This document shows, in pieces, positions 16,543-23,874 of a stretch of DNA of 39,060 nucleotides. The notes under the pieces are model-generated. The model saw only the letters and a list, made by a program, of their open reading frames with translations. It made no database searches and was not told the origin of the DNA. How positions within the stretch are numbered: position 1 is the first letter of the stretch; every line of letters begins with the position of its first letter. The stretch comes from Candidatus Omnitrophota bacterium. GTDB taxonomy: Bacteria > Omnitrophota > Gorgyraeia > Zapsychrales > Zapsychraceae. A program made the translations under genes and the position numbers. Location: contig JADFYJ010000021.1 of the NCBI GenBank assembly GCA_015233115.1, positions 1 to 39,060 of the forward strand, read 5' to 3'.

Positions 16543-17046
16543 TTATTTTTTGGTTTTTTTTCTTGCCAGTTTGCGTTTGAGCTTCGGCCAGAATTCTTCA
16601 GCGACGATGTATCCGACACAGGCATCTGTTCCGCACAAGCAAGGATGGTCTTCGTGGACTTCGTAATCATAGCTGTAATTATAAGAAAGTTCGTCACCTT
16701 TTTTGATATTGGATTTGGCTGTGACCCAAATATGTCCTTTTTTGATGTCGACTTCGCAGTTGGGTTTACAGGAATGATTGATGTAACGGGCAGTATTATA
16801 GGGAACATTGCCGTCAATATCATAGCGGTTGTTTAAGTGGAATAAATAAACAGCGCCATGCTCCTCATTATTCTGGGCTTTTTGGAAGGTTTCCTGGAAC
16901 CGGCGTTCAGCTTCTTTTTTGGTAATCTTCTCTCCGACATATTCAATAATATCAGTTCCTGCCGGGATATCTTTTTTGGCAAAAACCCCTTTATTGTGGA
17001 TGGATGATGTTTTAACAACAATGTATGCGCTGGTGGTATTTTTCAT
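16543..17046 (-). CDS. SET-domain protein-lysine methyltransferase
   Basis: This 167-residue protein is essentially a bare SET domain. Seen: KGVFAKKDIPAG at ~19-30, the signature RYINHSCKPNC at ~87-97, GDELSYNYSYDY at ~117-128, and a post-SET cluster CLCGTDACVGYI with Cys136, Cys138 and Cys143, which together with Cys97 would bind one zinc. SET enzymes transfer a methyl group from S-adenosylmethionine to lysine side chains. The target here is unknown; bacterial SET proteins are known in several phyla. The Lys/Arg-rich tail (KLKRKLARKKTKK) could bind nucleic acid. It is probably monocistronic. Confidence 0.9.
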   Translation of the reverse strand: MKNTTSAYIVVKTSSIHNKGVFAKKDIPAGTDIIEYVGEKITKKEAERRFQETFQKAQNNEEHGAVYLFHLNNRYDIDGNVPYNTARYINHSCKPNCEVDIKKGHIWVTAKSNIKKGDELSYNYSYDYEVHEDHPCLCGTDACVGYIVAEEFWPKLKRKLARKKTKK

Positions 17047-17068
17047 AAATTATTTTTTTAATTTGTGT

Positions 17069-17096
17069 ATTATAGGCGAAATTTTAGAATATGCAA
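17069..17096 (-). promoter_or_regulatory. Promoter of the SET-domain gene
   Basis: On the minus strand TTGCAT (17091-17096), a 16-base spacer and a perfect TATAAT (17069-17074) lie 22-50 bases upstream of the ATG at 17046. The leader would be very short, and no clear Shine-Dalgarno is seen. Confidence 0.55.
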
Positions 17097-17124
17097 ATTT
17101 TAGATGAAAAAAGTAAGGAGATAG

Positions 17125-17157
17125 ACAAAATCCTTTGGTGGTCAGGCAAGATTTTGT
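17125..17157 (-). terminator. Hairpin after the response regulator gene
   Basis: The perfect 8 bp arms ACAAAATC and GATTTTGT (17125-17132 with 17150-17157) can be extended by an inner CCT/AGG. They begin 13 bases beyond the regulator stop. No strong U-run follows, so termination is uncertain. Confidence 0.3.
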
Positions 17158-17170
17158 GCGGCACGAAACA

Positions 17171-17551
17171 TTAATAGGACGCGATCAAATTCCTTTCAAT
17201 GGAATCCAATAAGTCTTCCATACGGGTTGGTTTGGCGATAAAAGTGTTCCCGCCGATTCTGCCGCCGTAAGTATTGACTTCATCTTCCGTAACAGTTGCG
17301 GTTAGAAATATAACGGGTGTATTTCTGAGTGCCAGATTTTCTTTGATTTCTGTAAATACATCAGGGCCTTCTTTGTTGGGCATGATAACATCCAATAAGA
17401 TTAGATCTGGGTGGGCTTCTAGCGCTGTTTGTAAGGCATGCAGAGAATTATTTTCCACTACCACATCATAATCACCAGTCGCGCGTAGATTCATGCTGAG
17501 CATGTTTGTGAACCCTTTTTCATCGTCGATGAGTAAAATGGTCCTTTTCAT
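17171..17551 (-). CDS. Stand-alone response regulator receiver
   Basis: The 126-residue protein is a receiver domain alone: acidic pocket IDDE at 8-11, phospho-acceptor Asp54 in LLDVIMP, Thr84 in FLTATV and Lys107 in AKPTR. There is no output domain, so it probably works as a phosphorelay intermediate or by protein contact (CheY/Spo0F style). A GGAAGGGG ribosome site precedes the ATG. It lies 21 bases downstream of the histidine kinase, its obvious partner. Confidence 0.92.
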   Translation of the reverse strand: MKRTILLIDDEKGFTNMLSMNLRATGDYDVVVENNSLHALQTALEAHPDLILLDVIMPNKEGPDVFTEIKENLALRNTPVIFLTATVTEDEVNTYGGRIGGNTFIAKPTRMEDLLDSIERNLIASY

Positions 17552-17572
17552 AATCGCTGGCCCCTTCCGTTG

Positions 17573-18778
17573 TTATTGATTATTGATTTTTAATATCAAA
17601 TTCACGCTGGTCCCTTTGCCTTCGCGGTTACGGATAAGCAATTGGCCGCCATGAGTCTCAACAATATTTTTAGAAACGGATAAACCTAATCCTATCCCGC
17701 CTTTGGCGCGTTTGGATGTGAAAAACGGGTCAAATACCCGGTTAAGATCTTGTTCAGGGATCCCACAGCCTTCATCGTCAATTTGGATAATCGCGATATG
17801 GTCTTGGGGATGGTAGTTTTTATTTAATTGTAAATACTCAGCTTCCGGATGATCTTTAACATAATTAAGTCGTGTCGATACTGTTAATGTATGGTCAGGC
17901 TCCATGGCTTGGATGGAGTTGAGGATAAGATTAATTAATACCTGAATAATGCGGTTAGCGTCGATAGAAAAATCAGGAATGCTTTGCTCTAGAGTTTTGT
18001 CAACTTTGATGTGGTGTTTATCAATGTCGTGTTTGATGAGTAATAATGTACGGTCAATTACAGTATTAATGTTTGTAAGTTCGGTTTTAATACGGGTTAA
18101 ATTGGAGAAATCAAGCAAATCATTAATGATCAAAGTGGCCCGGTCAATGGCTTCAGTAATATTTTCCAGAACGAATTTGTAATCCGGGTTATCAATGCTG
18201 ATATTGTTCTTTAAAAAAGTAACGCCATACAAAATAGTCGCGAGAGGATTTTTTACTTCATGAGCAACCCCGCTTGCCAAACCGCCGACGACTTTCATTT
18301 TTTCAGCCTGGATTAGATAATTTTGAGTTTCTTCCAGGCGAGAGTATGTAAGTTTTAATTCATGCTCAAGTATTTTGCGTTCTACCGCGTAATGTAGAAC
18401 TTTATTTAAGGTATAAGCGTTGTATCGTCCTTTGACCAAAAAATCTTGAGCGCCAAAATGTAAAGTTTTTAAACCAAGATCGTCTTGATAGGCGCCGGTA
18501 TTGATTACAATGGCCATTTGAGGGAACTTTTGATTAAGAATATGCAATGAATTTTCTCCGTGGGAATCTGGAAGATTTAGATCCAGGACTACGACATCAA
18601 AAGTAGCGTTTTCTAAGACTTTTAATGCTTGAGATAAAGAATTAGTGGTAACGAGATTCGAAGTTGAGTCTGAGGATTCTTGAAGCATGGCTTCCAGAAC
18701 GCGGCGGTCAACATTGTTATCTTCTACGACCAGGACGCGTAACGGGATTTTGAGTTTTTTTTCTGATGTTTTATTCAT
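17573..18778 (-). CDS. Cytosolic receiver-histidine kinase
   Basis: This 401-residue protein has no membrane segment. The N-terminal receiver has Asp66 in VVLDLNLP and Lys116. A coiled linker at ~133-160 follows. The HisKA domain has phospho-acceptor His173 in GVAHEVKNPL. The ATPase domain has its N box NLILNSIQA near 283-291, DEGCGIP near 335-341, FFTSKR and GIGLGLSVSKNIVE. All kinase boxes are intact. The receiver-first layout means it senses an upstream phosphotransfer rather than a ligand. The gene has its own promoter and structured leader and is followed by a single-domain receiver. Confidence 0.93.
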   Translation of the reverse strand: MNKTSEKKLKIPLRVLVVEDNNVDRRVLEAMLQESSDSTSNLVTTNSLSQALKVLENATFDVVVLDLNLPDSHGENSLHILNQKFPQMAIVINTGAYQDDLGLKTLHFGAQDFLVKGRYNAYTLNKVLHYAVERKILEHELKLTYSRLEETQNYLIQAEKMKVVGGLASGVAHEVKNPLATILYGVTFLKNNISIDNPDYKFVLENITEAIDRATLIINDLLDFSNLTRIKTELTNINTVIDRTLLLIKHDIDKHHIKVDKTLEQSIPDFSIDANRIIQVLINLILNSIQAMEPDHTLTVSTRLNYVKDHPEAEYLQLNKNYHPQDHIAIIQIDDEGCGIPEQDLNRVFDPFFTSKRAKGGIGLGLSVSKNIVETHGGQLLIRNREGKGTSVNLILKINNQ

Positions 18779-18784
18779 ATTTTG

Positions 18785-18897
18785 CCCTAAAACAGAAAAG
18801 CCACGGATATAGTCGTCTACTAACGATCCGTGGCTTGTCGTTCTTTGTAGGACTGCTTTTCAACAGTCCAAATGTTGTTTGGTAACTTTCTTCTACA
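18785..18897 (-). ncRNA. Structured leader RNA or small RNA ending in a terminator-like hairpin
   Basis: The implied transcript from the promoter at 18898-18926 contains a hairpin with GGACTG/CAGTCC arms (18850-18855 with 18864-18869). It also contains a competing CCAAA/TTTGG hairpin sharing two bases with the first, and an 11 bp perfect stem AAGCCACGGAT/ATCCGTGGCTT (18826-18836 with 18798-18808) followed by TTTTCTGTTTT. The hairpin ends only about 20 bases before the kinase ATG, so it would control kinase expression by attenuation. Alternatively it defines a ~110-base small RNA. I cannot assign it to a known family. Confidence 0.5.
18798..18836 (-). terminator. Intrinsic terminator/attenuator before the kinase start
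   Basis: The 11 bp GC-rich stem with an inner CGT/ACG pairing is followed on the minus strand by CTTTTCTGTTTT. It also occurs downstream of the HIT gene, but its position inside the kinase leader means read-through is needed for kinase expression from either promoter. Confidence 0.55.
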
Positions 18898-18926
18898 AGT
18901 ATATTCCATAAAATTTTCATTGTCAA
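18898..18926 (-). promoter_or_regulatory. Near-consensus sigma-70 promoter upstream of the histidine kinase
   Basis: Perfect TTGACA (minus strand, 18921-18926), a 17-base spacer, and TATACT (18898-18903). It is the best promoter match that I see in the window. It sits between the HIT gene stop and the structured leader. Confidence 0.7.
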
Positions 18927-18946
18927 TGTCGTGTTGAAAGAAAATT

Positions 18947-19339
18947 TTACTTTGCGTTTAAACGTATTGTTTCTGCAATTTCCTTTAGTTCTTTTTCATC
19001 CATGGGTTTGGCTAAAGAAAAATCAATATCTGCGACGCTATCAATCGGTATCAAATGAATATGTGCGTGGGGAACTTCCAGCCCGCAGACCACCACACCG
19101 ATTTTCCGGCAAGGCACGGATTTTTTAATCAGCTTGGCTGCCTTCTTCGCAAAAATCATGATCGCGCTCAACACTTCGTCGTCCATGTCAAAGAGATAAT
19201 CAATTTCTTTTTTAGGAATGACCAGTGTATGCCCGGGTTTAATCGGATGAATATCCAAAAAAGCCAAAAATCGTTCGTTTTCCAGGATTTTATGACAAGG
19301 AATATCCCCGCTGATAATTTTATTAAAAATTGTCGCCAT
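18947..19339 (-). CDS. HIT-family hydrolase
   Basis: The 130-residue protein has the N-terminal FNKIISGDIPCHKI, HPIKPGHTLVIPK at ~31-43, and the catalytic triad motif HAHIHLIPI near 92-100 (HxHxHxx). HIT proteins hydrolyse or transfer nucleotides from AppppA, AMP-lysine or similar substrates; the exact substrate is not determined. It lies 73 bases downstream of the second GH57 gene and may share its transcript, although a hairpin intervenes. The Shine-Dalgarno is weak. Confidence 0.92.
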   Translation of the reverse strand: MATIFNKIISGDIPCHKILENERFLAFLDIHPIKPGHTLVIPKKEIDYLFDMDDEVLSAIMIFAKKAAKLIKKSVPCRKIGVVVCGLEVPHAHIHLIPIDSVADIDFSLAKPMDEKELKEIAETIRLNAK

Positions 19340-19375
19340 TTGCGCTCACTTTTGTCTTTGTCTTTTGATTTAAAT

Positions 19376-19402
19376 CCCGTGATCGCGCAGCGATTTTACG
19401 GG
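19376..19402 (-). terminator. Hairpin between the GH57 gene and the HIT gene
   Basis: Arms CCCGT/ACGGG and ATCGC/GCGAT form a stem interrupted by an internal loop, with a 3-base apical loop, directly after the GH57 stop. No clear U-run follows, so it may be a processing hairpin rather than a terminator. Confidence 0.35.
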
Positions 19403-19412
19403 ACTACCTTTA

Positions 19413-20855
19413 CTACTTTTTTAACGCTTCCATTCCCCGTCTGCAAATTTCCTTTGCGTATTCTGTCCATATGCCGGTTCCCCAATAACGGAAACAGCTG
19501 GTTTGGGACAGTAATAAATACAACAATGCTTCACGGTATTTTCCATCATTTGGATCGATTTCGACACTATCAAATTTTTTGTGGAATTCGGCACTTAACT
19601 GGTTAATTGGGTCGAGAACGCTGTCATAACCTTTAACCCAGCTGCGGTCGCTGGTCCAGGATCCTTTATCCAGATTGTAACCGTGATCTTTTGTTTTGAT
19701 TTGGTCTATAGCTTTGTCTGCCGCGCCTTTGGCGTATTTTCCGTCAATTTCTTTCCAAATACGGTTTTGTGAAACTGGCTGAATCGCGATAAAATTGCTT
19801 TCTTGGACTCCATTGTCTTGAAGGAATTCAAGATATTCAGAACCGCTTAAACTAACTGTTCCTTCATAACCAATTTGTTGAAAAGCCTGATCAAATCCGG
19901 GAGGGAACTCATTCATCATAACGCCGCCGTTCTCTCCGTCGCCGATTTGCGCGACAAAACCAGGAATATTCTTTCCTGCGTAATCCTGGCGTTGAATTGT
20001 TTTAGCTTCATAATACGGTTGCATTTGGGCCACTAGCTTTGTGTCAGAACCCTGGGTTTTTACGAGTACAACGATTTCTTCAGTTTTTCCTTCAGAATTG
20101 CGGGCCACCAAACGGTGCGGGAAATGTTGTCTTCTTAAACTGCTGCCGTCCAAATTTTCAACGGAATGTTCTTGAACCATGAGCCATGAATAACCGCATT
20201 CTTTAAGTGCTTTGATATATTCATAGCAGACATCCGGATGAATCGGCAAATGCATTTCCGGCGCGGAAAAGCCCTTGACGCGCATGACCGCTTCTTCGCC
20301 AAAGATTGAAGCAAAGTGATTACGCCAAGCCATGATTTGTAATTTCAGGTCAGGAACAGGCGTGGATGACGCCACCGCATGCGACCACATAGTTCCCAGC
20401 CATTCGGTTGTGATATAAAATTTAGGATCGCAGGCTAAACGTTTTAACTCTTCTAAGGCTGAACCGTTTTCCATCTGCCGAAGGCCCCAAAATAAATTGC
20501 CTGAGTAATCCAGCATGACGCGGGGATTTTTTCCCTGCGACATTAAATTAGGGATAATCCAGGACAAACGTTTATAACATTGCATGAAAACCGACGCGTT
20601 ATGGTTGTCGCCCATGCCTTGATGTTCAAACATGTGTTGTAAATTAGAAATAATTTGCGAACTGCGGATGTCGTCGGATGAAGCCGGTATTGACGGCTGA
20701 TGCATATGGAGAGCAATGCCGAATGAAGAATCGATTTTTGAAAAATTAAGATTAGAAATCGTTGAATAATACCGTTTAGCTTGCTGGGCTTTTGTTGGCA
20801 CAACCTTTTTTTCAAGCCCGCAAATGTTAGGTAATCCGTTTATAATATCGCTCAT
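19413..20855 (-). CDS. Glycoside hydrolase family 57 protein (amylase-like)
   Basis: The protein has 480 residues, starting at ATG 20855 with an AAAGGGG ribosome site. GH57 hallmarks: HMHQP at 50-54, the candidate catalytic Glu200 in GFSAPEMHLP, GDGENGG at 305-311, and the C-terminal TSCFRYWGTGIW. The family includes alpha-amylases, 4-alpha-glucanotransferases and amylopullulanases; this member cannot be assigned further by eye. No signal peptide is visible, so it acts in the cytoplasm, probably on storage glucan. It is the last of four co-directional glucan genes and follows the branching enzyme by 29 bases. Confidence 0.87.
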   Translation of the reverse strand: MSDIINGLPNICGLEKKVVPTKAQQAKRYYSTISNLNFSKIDSSFGIALHMHQPSIPASSDDIRSSQIISNLQHMFEHQGMGDNHNASVFMQCYKRLSWIIPNLMSQGKNPRVMLDYSGNLFWGLRQMENGSALEELKRLACDPKFYITTEWLGTMWSHAVASSTPVPDLKLQIMAWRNHFASIFGEEAVMRVKGFSAPEMHLPIHPDVCYEYIKALKECGYSWLMVQEHSVENLDGSSLRRQHFPHRLVARNSEGKTEEIVVLVKTQGSDTKLVAQMQPYYEAKTIQRQDYAGKNIPGFVAQIGDGENGGVMMNEFPPGFDQAFQQIGYEGTVSLSGSEYLEFLQDNGVQESNFIAIQPVSQNRIWKEIDGKYAKGAADKAIDQIKTKDHGYNLDKGSWTSDRSWVKGYDSVLDPINQLSAEFHKKFDSVEIDPNDGKYREALLYLLLSQTSCFRYWGTGIWTEYAKEICRRGMEALKK

Positions 20856-20884
20856 AAATAGCCCCTTTGGTTAATAATTATTGC

Positions 20885-20985
20885 TTACTGGTTTTTGGTT
20901 TTTGGTTGTTGGTTTTTGGCCAACAATTTTTTAACCAATCGTTTTTTCGTCTCTCGTCCTTCGTCCCTCGCCTCTCGTTTTATTT
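20885..20985. repeat. Low-complexity simple repeats in the branching-enzyme tail
   Basis: The plus strand reads TGGTTTTTGGTTTTTGG-type repeats and then CGTCTCTCGTCCTTCGTCCC-type repeats. Both are degenerate microsatellite-like tracts translated as the C-terminal tail. Related tracts occur at 23810-23874 and 26077-26118. Confidence 0.6.
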
Positions 20986-22651
20986 CAGAAATATAATATT
21001 TCGCGCAATCCATATCCCTAAATATATTATCCCTCTCTTCGACTTCTTTCAACCAAATTTCGTCGATCTGGTCATTTAAAATATCTTCGTATAATTTGGT
21101 AAAACGACCGATATGCGTGGTGATGCGCTTATTGGCGTATTGCACCATGGTGCCGGCTTTCATGATAAATGGCCAGTCACTGGATTCGGCTAAAAGCAAT
21201 TCACGACCTGCCTGGTTTAAAGCGCGTTTTTTTAATGAATTATTTTTGTCATCGATGACCGTTGAAAATTTTTGAGACAGTTCCACCATGCGCTCTTGCG
21301 CCATATGAATATGACGGTAAATCCAATCATTACAGCCGTCCAGCCAGAATTCACTATACCCTTTATATCCCCAGCTGGAACACGACGGCACGCTGACCTG
21401 ATTAACCGGGTATTGGTCTAAATATTCCGATGGAGTAATCATTTTGACCGTAGGTTGATCAAAATGCATTTTACGCATTAAAAAATCAATGAACATCGGA
21501 CCTTCGTACCACCAATGTCCGTACAGCTCAGCGTCATAAGGAGCGATGACTATGGGCCGCCGGTCCATATGCGCGCTTAGATGCTGGATTAATTTTTCCC
21601 GGTTAAACATAAAATTGCCCGCGTGAGCAGCTGCTTTTTCGAGCGCCCAGTCTGGACGGTAAGCTTCTTTGTAATCGCTCTTTCCAGTGATCCGCCAGTA
21701 TTTCATGCCCGTATTAATGCGCAGGCCCATAGGATGGATATAAGGTTTGATATAATCGTAATCCAACTCAAAACCAATGTCTTTGTAATATTCGCGGTAA
21801 TCAATGTCTCCAGGATAGCCTTCTTCCGCGCTCCAAACTTGTTTAGAGGATTCAATATCCCGCCCGAAAACCGCCACTCCTGAGGGACAATATATGGGTG
21901 AATAAACGCCGTATTGGGGAGTCGGATCAGAGTTCAGAATGCCATGCGTATCGACAAAAAAATAACGGATTTTTTCTTTGGCTAAAATTTCATCAATGCC
22001 CGGGGTATATCCGCATTCAGCCAGCCATATGCCTTTGGGATCTTTCCCGAACACTTTGCGGTAATGGTCAGCGCCGATTTGAATCTGGGCTTTACTCGAC
22101 GACCGGTGAATATCCAAAATCGGCAAAAACCCGTGCGTGGCACAGCAGGTAATAATTTCCAGATATCCGAGATCCTGAATTTTTTTAAAAGCCTGGACAA
22201 TATCTTTTTTATAAATGTCTTTAAACAGCCGCTTGCATTCTTTGAATTTTTCATGATACATAACAGCTAATTGATGATAATGCTGTTCATACACTGTTCT
22301 GGCAATTTCTTTATCGGATAATTCGATCAGCCGGTCAATATGCCGCAAATAACGGTCTTGCAGAAGCGGATCCTGGAGCATAGACACTAAAGGCGGGGTC
22401 AAGGACATGGTGATTCGGAAATTGACATTATCCCGGATTAACCCGTTAAAAACCTGAATCAGGGGAATATAGGTTTCAGTAATAGCTTCATAAAGCCAGT
22501 TCTCCTCGAGAAAATATTCTTCTTCCGGATGGCGGACATAAGGTAAATGCGCGTGTAAAACTAAAGATAAATATCCCAGCGGGTTGGTTTTAGGTTGGAA
22601 TTTTTCCAGTGATTCGATTGCTTTGGGTGTTATTTTCTTACTTCGGGCCAT
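20885..22651 (-). CDS. GH57 1,4-alpha-glucan branching enzyme
   Basis: This 588-residue protein has the GH57/DUF1957 branching-enzyme layout: LHAHLPYVRHPE at ~32-43, nucleophile Glu212 in WLAECGY, acid/base Asp373 in APYDAELYGHWWYEG, and the conserved SSWGYKGYSEFWLDG. It forms alpha-1,6 branches in glycogen. The ATG lies inside the end of the DUF4912 gene (14-base overlap). The last ~35 residues are a low-complexity Arg/Lys/Glu and Lys-Asn-Gln-Pro tail encoded by simple purine-rich repeats (20885-20985), which looks like run-through into degenerate repeat DNA rather than enzyme. Confidence 0.9.
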   Translation of the reverse strand: MARSKKITPKAIESLEKFQPKTNPLGYLSLVLHAHLPYVRHPEEEYFLEENWLYEAITETYIPLIQVFNGLIRDNVNFRITMSLTPPLVSMLQDPLLQDRYLRHIDRLIELSDKEIARTVYEQHYHQLAVMYHEKFKECKRLFKDIYKKDIVQAFKKIQDLGYLEIITCCATHGFLPILDIHRSSSKAQIQIGADHYRKVFGKDPKGIWLAECGYTPGIDEILAKEKIRYFFVDTHGILNSDPTPQYGVYSPIYCPSGVAVFGRDIESSKQVWSAEEGYPGDIDYREYYKDIGFELDYDYIKPYIHPMGLRINTGMKYWRITGKSDYKEAYRPDWALEKAAAHAGNFMFNREKLIQHLSAHMDRRPIVIAPYDAELYGHWWYEGPMFIDFLMRKMHFDQPTVKMITPSEYLDQYPVNQVSVPSCSSWGYKGYSEFWLDGCNDWIYRHIHMAQERMVELSQKFSTVIDDKNNSLKKRALNQAGRELLLAESSDWPFIMKAGTMVQYANKRITTHIGRFTKLYEDILNDQIDEIWLKEVEERDNIFRDMDCAKYYISEIKREARDEGRETKKRLVKKLLAKNQQPKTKNQ

Positions 22652-23774
22652 AAGTCGTCGGGTTGCGTTCTACACTTGTTTTGATGCTCCTGCTATCAAT
22701 ACCGTCGAACGAGCGGGCAATAAAATCGAGCGGTATTTTACCGTCCGGCAAAACAAAACGTAAACTGAAGGTGCCATCTGCCTTAAGCTGGACAGGTTCT
22801 CCGCATAAAGTTACTTTGGCATTGGATTCGGTGCGGCCGTAAACGATCAGCTCCGTCCCGATTTCAAAAAAGAATTTTCGCCCGCGTTCGCCCGGGATGA
22901 GTTCCTGGCTGGCCGTCGGACTTGGCATAAGATCTTGACGTTTTTCACTGGCGCCAGCTCCTTCTGATAATAATTCGGCTGAAGCACCCAGGAACAGTTT
23001 TTCTCTGGACTTATCAATAAAGATTTTTTGGCGTGCCTGGGCGTCGAGATTTCTTTGATATTCAGCGGCATCGAGCGCGTACAAGGCGTCGAGTTCAGAA
23101 TCACTTAAGCCCAATTTCCCCCTGCGTTTTTTGCGGCGGAGTTTAATCCGGCACAACAGCGGGAACATTTTAGAATAATATTCACGGATATCGTCTTCCG
23201 TTAAAGTTTCACGCAAATACGCTTTGCGGGCTAATGCCGGAGATAATTGTTTATCCGGATCAAGTTCTTTATAACGGATTTTTCGGTCAGATTTTTGGAT
23301 GCGGCCCGCTTTTTCTAAAATATAAGCGTTAGCGGGATCACCATTTTCAACATTCATCCACGCGCTGTCAGTATGTCCGGATAAACCGGCGCGTTGCGTG
23401 GTGACAAAATTAGAGCGGGATAAAACAAAGAAATTACCCTGATCGTTCATCAGCCCCAAATCCGCGCAATAACTGACTCCGTCGGCCCATAAATTGATAT
23501 AAGTATCCCGGGCGGCAGAATTGACTTCAACATCAAAGGAATTATTCGCATTATGCCCGTCAAAATTAATCAGGGAAACATCGTACATTCGTAAGATATA
23601 CTTAGCGTTAAAGAATTGATGGTCGCCCATAGCTGAGCGAATATTCTGTAACGAAGCTTGAGAAACATTCCAATAAACATAAATCCAAAACGGATCACGA
23701 ACGATCAACGTCAAAGACGTTGTTTCATATTGCTCCGGCAAAGAATAATTTTCAATAAATTGTTGATTTGACAT
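22638..23774 (-). CDS. DUF4912 protein of the glucan cluster
   Basis: This 378-residue protein has the DUF4912 signature RDPFWIYVYWNVS at ~26-38 and a beta-rich N-terminal domain to ~150. A basic, helical middle part follows (KLRRKKRRGK near 215), and then a C-terminal beta-sandwich-like region at ~300-365 (GTELIVYGRTESNAKVTL). DUF4912 proteins commonly neighbour GH57 and glycosyltransferase genes; a glucan-binding or scaffolding role is an inference from that neighbourhood. It overlaps the branching-enzyme start by 14 bases. No signal peptide and no clear Shine-Dalgarno. Confidence 0.85.
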   Translation of the reverse strand: MSNQQFIENYSLPEQYETTSLTLIVRDPFWIYVYWNVSQASLQNIRSAMGDHQFFNAKYILRMYDVSLINFDGHNANNSFDVEVNSAARDTYINLWADGVSYCADLGLMNDQGNFFVLSRSNFVTTQRAGLSGHTDSAWMNVENGDPANAYILEKAGRIQKSDRKIRYKELDPDKQLSPALARKAYLRETLTEDDIREYYSKMFPLLCRIKLRRKKRRGKLGLSDSELDALYALDAAEYQRNLDAQARQKIFIDKSREKLFLGASAELLSEGAGASEKRQDLMPSPTASQELIPGERGRKFFFEIGTELIVYGRTESNAKVTLCGEPVQLKADGTFSLRFVLPDGKIPLDFIARSFDGIDSRSIKTSVERNPTTYGPK

Positions 23775-23809
23775 TTTGGTTAATAATTTTTGTTTATCGG
23801 TTTTTGTTT

Positions 23810-23874
23810 TTTTTCATCAATCGCTTTTTCCTTTACCACCTTTATCACCTTTACCGCGTTTACCTCTTTTTTAA
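23810..23874. repeat. Low-complexity intergenic tract
   Basis: The plus strand reads CCTTTACCACCTTTATCACC-type near-repeats (minus: GGTAAAGGTGATAAAGGTGG), between the GT4 gene stop and the DUF4912 start. A short related fragment, AGTAGTAAAGGTAGT on the minus strand, follows the second GH57 gene near 19403-19418. Confidence 0.5.

Noticed and set aside
16461-16836. ORFs of 120 (minus) and 107 (plus) residues overlapping the SET gene
   Set aside because: Both are shadows of the SET frame, which has all family motifs.
16543-17046. Recent transfer of the SET gene from a eukaryote
   Set aside because: Base composition resembles its neighbours and bacterial SET proteins are known; nothing in the window supports recent transfer.
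16377-18897. c-di-GMP (GEMM) riboswitch identity for the two leaders, prompted by AAGCCACGG
   Set aside because: The flanking GEMM elements (GGGCAAACC-type 5' part and the tetraloop-receptor arrangement) are not present, so only a generic structured leader is called.
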